Source: Pyrus communis
Lineage: Eukaryota; Streptophyta; Magnoliopsida; Rosales; Rosaceae
DNA: 64,000 bases
NCBI RefSeq assembly: GCF_963583255.1
Contig: NC_084807.1
Coordinates: forward strand, 29,524,381-29,588,380
Reading direction: 5' to 3'
This document shows, one piece after another, positions 57,326-64,000 of the stretch. Under the pieces are notes generated by a model. The model did no database searches. It saw only the letters and a program-made list of their open reading frames with translations, and had not been told where the DNA came from. The position numbers and the translations under genes are program-made. Within the stretch, counting starts at the first letter, position 1; each line of letters begins with the position of its first letter.

Positions 57326-59127
57326 ATGTCACAGGCGGTGCTTGCAGCTGCTTCCTCCTCCTCCTCTTGCTTCCCCACCTTCAACAGGCACCACTCGACA
57401 AGAACTCCACAGGTCACTACTCCAAAACAATTGCCACCAATTCAATGCCAGGTAGGTACCAATTCTAATGCTCAAAGCCTCAAACCACAAGAATATCTAT
57501 CGCAACGGGTATGTCATTGTGGCAGTATTCCAAAGTAGTGATCATATCAGCTATCGGTGTGTGATTGGTTTGTGACATTGCCACAGTGTCACACCGTTTG
57601 GATATGTTTTGATTCCGAATCATGCTGTTCAAGAAATCTAACCTTATGACTCTACATTTGTTTTGTTCTATATTCTATATATCTAGAAGTCTAGCTTCCA
57701 AGGATTGTCACTTGGAGAAGCCAAACGGGGAGTGCTATATTCTCTGGTAGCAGATTTGAATAATGGGAGTGGTTTAGGCAACAACGTAAGAAGAGGGCTT
57801 AGGGTTACAGCAAGAACTGCTGGGGCAGCCAAGTCGATCGAGGCTGAGGTGGACAAGCCTTTAGGCCTCACTTTGGGGCAAAAGCCTGGAGGTCCTGTTA
57901 CCATTACTGTCAGTTTCTCTTATTATCTTTCCTTTTCTATCTCCAATTGCAATATAATTTTGTACAAATTTCCATTTATACGGCTATACGAACATGGAGC
58001 TGTTAGTCGTACTCCAAAATAGTCACATGCACCCCTCAGTTGTGATAGGATTAAAAAGGGATGATATATTGCAGGATGACTATTTTGGAGTGCTAACGCA
58101 TAATTTCCATACGAAGATGGTCAATTACAATTGGGAGTTTAATCTTGTAATATATGTATTGATAATATGTCTAGGCTGTGGATGGAGGTGGGAATGCAGC
58201 AAAGGCAGGGCTCAAGGCAGGGGACCAGGTGATCTACACCAGCAGCTTCTTTGGTGATGAATTATGGCCAGCAGATAAACTAGGGTTTACAAAAACTGCC
58301 ATCAATGCCAAGCCAGACTCTGTTTACTTTGTTGTTAGCAGGTTGTTTATCTATTTCTTAATTTTATGTTAAGAGTATAAATTGGTTTTATTGAATTAAT
58401 AACACTGTTTTAGGTCGGAAAAATGAAGTTAATTGTGGTAATTTTTAATGTAGAGGTGGTGCTGCTGTCGACGTTAAACGCCTACCAAAGCGTCCGGCTC
58501 CACCTCGTTTTGGACGGAAACTAACCGAGGCTCAAAAGGCAAGCATCACTTTATTAACATAACCCGCGGAATGATACTATTACTGGTGCTACTTAGATTC
58601 ATTAGCTAGTGGTATTTCTCTTTACTGGTAAATGAGAGGTTTTAAGTTCGATTCTCATCAAAAGCGAATTTGAATCACATTATTGCTAGCCTATTGAACC
58701 ACATTATTGCTAGCCTATTGTGTTTTATTTGTCATAAGCTTCTACATTCCGCGCCCTATGAATTATACTATTGATTGGGTGCACCATGAACAATTTTCAG
58801 GCCAGAGCTACCCACATATGTCTTGACTGTGGATTCATATACACATTACAGAAGCCTTTTGATGAGCAGGTAATTTAATTAGCTCCGTTTTCACCAATTA
58901 CCAATTAGATTAGACAAGTTTGTGTACGTGATTTTGATGCATTCATGCAATTGCAGCCGGATTCGTACACATGCCCTCAATGTCTAGCACCAAAGAAGCG
59001 GTTTGCACAATACGATGTCAACACCGGGAAAGCCATTGGCGGCGGTTTGCCTCCGATCGGCGTCATCATTGGCCTAGCGGTTGGTCTTGCCGGCGTCGGA
59101 GCTTTGCTTGTATATGGTCTTCAATGA
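57326..59127 (+). CDS. ENH1: ENH1-type plastid protein: PDZ-like + rubredoxin + membrane anchor
   Basis: Six exons: 57326-57451, 57687-57908, 58175-58341, 58454-58538, 58801-58869 and 58957-59127; 279 aa. The N-terminus (MSQAVLAAASSSSSCFPTFN) is a plastid transit peptide. A PDZ-like region spans about residues 90-170 (DKPLGLTLGQKPGGPVTIT; AVDGGGNAAKAGLKAGDQVI). A rubredoxin domain follows at about 205-245, with iron ligands Cys207-x2-Cys210 and Cys229-x2-Cys232 (CLDCGFIYTL; YTCPQCLAPKKRFA). The last ~25 residues (PPIGVIIGLAVGLAGVGALL) form a membrane helix. This is the architecture of Arabidopsis At5g17170/ENH1, a plastid rubredoxin-like protein linked to ion and redox stress. Intron 4 (58539-58800) has a GC donor (AAAAG|GCAAGC) and contains a SINE-like fragment. 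Confidence 0.93.
58590..58725 (+). mobile_element. SINE-like fragment in ENH1 intron 4
   Basis: 'aaatgagaggttttaagttc' and 'gattctcatcaaaagcgaat' carry the B-box type text seen at 53427. 'ccacattattgctagcctat' follows, doubled at about 58676 and 58699. Confidence 0.55.
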
Positions 59128-60507
59128 GCACACAGCTAAATACTTGCATTTTATTAAATTATACTAATACCCTCGATCATGTATCAGTTGTTGCAACAGG
59201 CCTATATATATTCTAGAAAATGTAAAAACACCATGGAGTTTTTGAGATTTAAATTATCAATTCAAGAAGGGTAGCGTCTTTCTTTCTTAAGAGGGTAAGG
59301 TTGGTATCTATTTGAATGAAATTACAGATTTGAATGCAACATAACATATTTGGAATCTTAATAATAGCTTCTTGTAAATATAAACGCACAAAACTAACTA
59401 ATCACGAGCCAAAAACAATCCTATGAGTCGGGTAGGCTCCAATTTATACTACTTAATTTTTGGTTTGGCTTGTAAATACAAAAACAAGCAATTAATACTT
59501 TGTTTTAAAGACGTTTTTGGTTGGGCCTAATTGGTCCAATTCAGTTTGATTCATGTTTATAATTGGTTTGGTTCGATTTAGCTCAATAAGTTTCTTTTTC
59601 GTAAAATTTGGGAAAGAAAACAAACGAGAAGTTTGATACATACTTATAATTGGTTTGGTTCGATTTAACTCCATAAGTTTTGTTTTTGTAAAATTTGGAA
59701 AAGAAAACAAACGAGAAGAAAAGACAAAAATAAATAATAGATGGAATTATAAGAGTCGGCTCTACAATTTGAGTAGGATGTCCAATGAAAAAGACCAGTG
59801 TAGAAGACAAATAAAAAATTATATTGGCCCATCAGTTTGGTTTTAAAAGTCGAAAAATCGAAAACCGAACGTATCATGGCCAAATGTACTTTCCCGGTTC
59901 GGCTTAACGGTTTGAACGTCACCCCTAATTAAATGTATTTTTGCAATTTTGTTTTCTCCAGTTGAGCTTTTTCTTGGGCTGACATTTCATGTTGGGCCTG
60001 TTTTTTGGTGTTTAAATAATCTTGTAAATTGTAATCAACGAAAGCCACAATAACTTCTTTTTCTTCCTGATGTGTTTTTATTTTATTTTTTAATATAACG
60101 ATATATTTTATATTATGTGAAATGAAAAGTTCGGTTAAGTCGTATAATGAATAATTTATGTTAATTTTTTTGTTCTTGACACTGTTTTATTAGTACAACG
60201 ATATATTTTAAAGAAGAGTCCGATTAAGTTATATAATAAACTACTTAATTTGATATCGAATTCGTTGTCTACAAAATTTAAATTTAAAATATTTTATTTA
60301 CAAGTGAAAAAGAATGTACTGGATGTTTTTTTTTTTTTTTTGTTTTTGTTTTTAAGCTTGTCCTGTTCGTTGTATAGGCACGCAGTCAACTGTACGTCTT
60401 TTCTTCTTCACACTTCAGACAAGTTATCAAAATCTACGCCCAACAGCAAGAAACAGAAAAAAGAGTGTTAGTGGGGAGATTCTTTTGGCTGATCCCAGAA
60501 GCCAGAG
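59128..60507. other. ENH1 3' region, tandem repeat and intergenic DNA
   Basis: ENH1 3' UTR to about 59300, then non-coding DNA with an 87-bp tandem duplication (59552-59720), a 'cggttcggcttaacggtttg' stretch at about 59896 that looks like another element end, and T-runs before the next gene. No gene. Confidence 0.45.
59552..59720. repeat. 87-bp tandem duplication
   Basis: 'aattggtttggttcgattta' at 59561 and 59648, followed in both copies by 'aataagttt'-type text, 'gtaaaatttgg' and 'aagaaaacaaacgagaag'. The second copy is ~90% like the first by eye. Confidence 0.85.
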
Positions 60508-62592
60508 ATGGAGAGAAAAGTACTTCTGGTTTGCTGCGTGGTGGGACTACTGGGGCTGCTATCTGCCGCCACAGGTTTCGGCGCCGAGGGCACGAGAATC
60601 AAGGTAAAAGCTAAAGGGCTCATCTGGGTTTTGCTTAGATCTTCTTTTCTTCACTTGGGTTCGTCTAAATCTGCTTCCTTTCTGCTTGATTATACTCTAA
60701 CCCTTTGTTCGGTTGCTGGGAAAAATTGGGAAATTAAGAAAAGTAGAAGAGGGATTCATGTTATTACTAACTAATCTGTTTTGTTCATCCTTGAAGGGTG
60801 CAAATTCCAAAGCTTGAAGCTTTAATTTCTTATCTGCTTCAACGAACGGAGAGTTGTTTGAGGATTGCAGTTAATTTTCTCTTTTGCTATTGTTTTTCTT
60901 GTTTCCACTGCATCTGTTCGAATTTCCTGTTCGAAATCCAAGGCATTTTTTAACCTCAGACGGGCTAGACCCGGCCCTTTTTTTTTTTTTTTTTAGTACA
61001 TCAATATTTTTACACTAAAGGAGGAGGGAGTTTGGCTACCATGTAGCCTAATTAGGTATCTATCCGTCGTCCACAAAATTTGAACCTAAGACACCTATCT
61101 CACTTCCAAGTGAAGAGGAATAGACGTACTGAGTGGCTAACCCAGCCCTTCTATTAAGAAAATGGCTGTTTGTTTAGCTGACTTCTACATTTCCCCTTTT
61201 CGGTAAGACTTGAAACTAATATCGTATGTAGTGTTGACTTCCGATGCCTTTACCTTAACTTCCAAATTTCAATTATTTATTTGACTTCAATGCTTCAGCT
61301 TTCGGGCTTCCAAAATGACTCTGCGGAAACTCACTAGTGTAGGTTGCCAATGAAGATTTGCCCATTTTTCGGTAAATGAAAACGCAGTTTGGAATTGTGT
61401 TATTTCTTTACAAATGCATTAAAAATCTCAAATCTGGAGCAAGAACAGTCATCTTTTAGGCTCTATCATTTCCTTTAATCATTCTTTTGAACTCTAATGT
61501 CAAAAGAGTTGTGTTCATGTGAGAATCTGAGATGGAGATTAATGGAGAGACTGAGAGATTTACGCCTTGCCTCTCCATTCGGCAGTTATTGTCGATGGAC
61601 TCAAACTGTTTAGAATATGCTCGCAAGTTGTCAGTTTTCAGTATGGAGTGATTGTTTAGAACCTTTAAGCAAGTGCCTCTTCATGCTAAGTTTATTTTAT
61701 GTTCTTCTCCGGCTTTTTCCAGTTTTGTTGGCATTCAGTTTGCATAGTGGAGTCGATGCTGAAAATGTTCTGTTACTTCATTTTCTAACGTGCAGGGGTC
61801 TCAGGTTCGGTTTGTCTCAACTCTTCAATGTGAATACCCTCGGAGTCCAGCTCTTGGACTTGGTGTAACTGCTGCAATGGCTCTTATGTTAGCTCAAATC
61901 ATTATAAATGTATTTTCTGGGTGCATTTGTTGCAAAAGGAGCCCTCAGCCTTCCAACTCTAACTGGACGGTAGCACTGTTCTGCTTTGTTCTTTCCTGGT
62001 AATTCTCAACCACAACTTGTTGTATCATTCATGAGGAAAATGACTAAGGCTGCTAATCCAAAAGCATGACTGGTTAATTCATCGTTTTGTTATCTTGTCA
62101 GTTTCTTACTATTCTTGTTGCTGCTGTTGTTTTTCTGGTTAAAAAGCACATGCGCATTTTTTTCTACAAGAAAAAGGCAACTTACCTATCTGTTTCAACT
62201 GGATTAACAATGAATGTGTTTTCCGTTTACTCCACTCTCCACGCTGGTGCAGGTTCACATTTGTTATAGCGTTTCTTCTGCTGCTCACTGGTGCCGCACT
62301 CAATGACCGACATGGTGTAGAAAGCATGTACTTTGGCAACTACTACTGTTACGTTGTGAAACCCGGAGTGTTTGCCGGAGGTGCCCTTCTGTCAATTGCA
62401 AGTGTGGCACTCGGAATTGTCTACTATGTCACCTTAAATTCAGCAAAGAACAGTGATCCTTCATGGGCTGGTTCCACTCCTAATCAAGGGGCAATAGCTA
62501 TGGGGCAACCCCAGATGCCACCGCAGAGTACTACTACCCAAGAACCAGTATTCGTCCATGAAGACACGTACATGAGGCGGCAGTTCACATGA
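60508..62592 (+). CDS. DUF1218 membrane protein (MWL/At5g17210-like)
   Basis: Three exons: 60508-60603, 61796-61998 and 62253-62592; 212 aa. It starts MERKVLLVCCVVGLLGLLSA, a signal or first membrane segment. Conserved Cys pairs (TLQCEYPRSPALGLG; GCICCKR) and three further membrane segments follow (AAMALMLAQIIINVF, TFVIAFLLLLTGAALN, FAGGALLSIASVALGIVYYV), as in DUF1218 proteins. The C-terminus is hydrophilic and Gln/Pro-rich, ending DTYMRRQFT. DUF1218 includes MODIFYING WALL LIGNIN proteins that affect lignin content in secondary walls, and At5g17210 as I recall. Function of this member is not shown by sequence. Intron 1 (60604-61795) contains a SINE-like element. Confidence 0.88.
60978..61148 (-). 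mobile_element. SINE-like element in DUF1218 intron 1
   Basis: Poly-T run 60978-60994, then 'agtacatcaatatttttaca' and, later, 'atttgaacctaagacaccta' (reverse B-box type). Imperfect flanking duplications 'ctagacccggccc' (60965-60977) and 'ctaacccagccc' (61137-61148) suggest the original target. Confidence 0.65.
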
Positions 62593-63487
62593 TCTGGGGC
62601 TTACATCGGTTAGACTTTATGGTATGAGCCTCTGATCAGTCTCTGAAGATGTAATAGTTGGAATTCTAAGAAGGGGGTTTAATTTTGTGCATAACGTACT
62701 GTCCAAGAAACCGAATGTGTTTGAATACCAGCTGGATGGATTATTTAAGATTTACGAATTTTACATGGATGGACTGAGTTTTGATTCATAAGCCTGGTTT
62801 TGCTATTGATTTTGGCAGAAATGGACCAAATGAGGTACTTTGATTCACGTGCTTTCTTTCTTTACAAAATAATACTTAAATAAAACTAGAAATAATGAAT
62901 ACAATTATTAATACAATATTGGAGCATACTAATGCAGAAAGCATATAACAATATATGATTCAAAACGTGTGAAATCATTAAAAAAAAAAAAACTATAAAA
63001 TTGAAAAGAAATGTTATGTGAGTCTTCTTGGCCTTCGAAAGGGTAGACTATCATAGCAAAACGATCGGTTAATCTTTTTTTACTAAAAAATAGATAAAAT
63101 TAAAAAGAATTGTGAAGCTATAAATTAAAAAATAAATAAAAATTACTATTATTGATACCTCAAAAAAATTATCGTGTATCTCCCATTTAAATTTCTTGAA
63201 AAATGTCAGATCCTTCACTTTCATAAAAAGAAAATAATAATGCTCGATCTTGCAATATTATGGTGAATGAGACACAATTGAATAATTGATATCCTTAATA
63301 ATTATGATTAGGGATTTTTCATTAAAAAAAATTAAAATAACTAGATAGGGAACTCAAACGGTGTGCTGTATCTGACCAAACGCACGGGTATTTCCGTCAC
63401 ACAAGTTTTCAACGGCTCTCTAGACACATAGCCGTTGCAAGCTTCCCATCAACCCTAGCTCATCTGCCATCCCCTTCATCTCATCGC
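62593..63487. other. DUF1218 3' region and CDC20 upstream DNA
   Basis: DUF1218 3' UTR to about 62830, then AT-rich DNA without ORFs of note. The last ~130 bp hold the CDC20 regulatory motifs. Confidence 0.5.
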
Positions 63488-63495
63488 TATATAAA
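63352..63495 (+). promoter_or_regulatory. CDC20 promoter: MSA-type AACGG cores and a TATA box
   Basis: TTCAACGGCTC (63408-63418) and, on the other strand, TGCAACGGCTA (63438-63428) fit the mitosis-specific activator consensus YCYAACGGYYA at 9 and 10 of 11 positions. A third AACGG is at about 63357. TATATAAA is at 63488-63495. MSA motifs bind three-repeat MYB factors that drive G2/M genes, and CDC20 is such a gene. Confidence 0.65.
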
Positions 63496-63529
63496 CCCAC
63501 TAATTCAACCTAGCATTACTCACTTACGC

Positions 63530-63563
63530 TCTTTCTCTCTCTCTCTATCTCTCTCTCTCTCTG
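63530..63563. repeat. (CT)n microsatellite in the CDC20 leader
   Basis: 'ctctttctctctctctctat' then 'ctctctctctctctctg', downstream of the TATA box; typical of plant 5' UTRs. Confidence 0.8.
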
Positions 63564-63761
63564 AAATCGCAATTCTTCGCAACGCTCAGAGATCTATTGC
63601 ATCACGCGCCCTCCAATTTTCTTTATTTGGGATTTCTTGAATCATTCCCTTTTTTGCAGAATTGATTTTGTGAATTAACTAATATTTTTTGCAGGATTTT
63701 TAAATTTTCCTCTTTTATTTTTCGCATATATATACACATTTTGTGTGGGTATTTTTACATA

Positions 63762-64000
63762 ATGGATGCAGGATCAATGGGTTCTTCACCCAGCTTGAAG
63801 TCGCAGTCTAGGTGCCCTCTTCAAGAACAGTTTCTTCAGCGAAGGAATTCTCGGGAAAACGTGAGTTTTTAATTTTATACCGAATAGATTTTTCTTCACG
63901 GTTCAATTGATTTGATTTCGGAAATTTGGGATTCTGTTCTTTATTAGGGTTCAATCAATTTGATTTCAGAAATTAGGGATCTTACTTTGATTTGGATATT
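63762..64000 (+). CDS. CDC20: CDC20 (APC/C activator), first exon only
   Basis: Exon 1 is 63762-63860 (33 codons) and encodes MDAGSMGSSPSLKSQSRCPL then QEQFLQRRNSREN, ending at a GTGAGT donor. In plant CDC20 the next residues are LDRFIPNRSAMD; they are not in the window. CDC20 is a WD40 protein that recruits substrates to the anaphase-promoting complex. The N-terminal PLQEQFLQRRNS stretch is characteristic of plant CDC20 proteins. The following intron starts with two diverged copies of 'ggttcaattgatttgatttc' (63900 and 63948). Confidence 0.9.

Overview
This window is nuclear DNA from a flowering plant, most likely a woody Rosaceae species of the apple/pear group. That placement is an inference from the protein sequences and from Rosaceae-like repeats; no search was run. 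Genes carry many GT-AG introns, AT-rich introns and intergenic DNA, plastid and mitochondrial presequences, and plant-only families (LBD, P-class PPR, DUF1218, plant Agenet). I rebuilt exons by eye from splice sites and frame. Every complete model listed sums to a whole number of codons.

Layout. 1-635 (-): 5' end of MOR1 (XMAP215/TOG). 840-5016: repeats, including a broken Harbinger-type ORF, a fold-back element and a cluster of Cassandra-type TRIM LTRs carrying 5S-rRNA-like sequence. 5847-14687 (+): CAND1, 28 coding exons. 16581-18616 (+): a VAN3-binding/FORKED1-like protein. 19116-20194 (-): a plastid membrane zinc-ribbon protein, divergent from SWC2 (20485-22671, +). 23918-24494 (-): a truncated second copy of the zinc-ribbon gene, ending 7-8 bases from the stop codon of EMB1270 (24502-29325, -). 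EMB1270 is divergent from a tandem-Agenet gene (29613-31417, +), which converges on RPL13/eL13 (32309-33566, -). 34200-36767: intergenic DNA with a duplicated LBD tail. 36768-38908 (+): P-class PPR gene. 40306-42634 (+): APEM9. 43769-44901 (+): LBD transcription factor. 44902-52385: repeat block with a solo LTR (5-bp TSD) and a hAT-type element (8-bp TSD) that contains a piece of a LON-domain gene. 52386-55136 (-): At5g17165-like LEA protein. 57326-59127 (+): ENH1 (PDZ + rubredoxin). 60508-62592 (+): DUF1218 protein. 63762-end (+): first exon of CDC20.

The genes do not form one pathway. They are ordinary plant housekeeping, organelle, peroxisome, cell-cycle and stress genes. The LEA, ENH1 and DUF1218 trio appears to keep the order of Arabidopsis At5g17165/At5g17170/At5g17210 (from memory). 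The most informative structure is in how local duplication and transposons have copied gene parts: a truncated zinc-ribbon copy abutting EMB1270, a repeated RPL13 tail, a moved LBD tail, and the LON fragment in the hAT-type element. I did not find a defence island, CRISPR array or other new multigene system.
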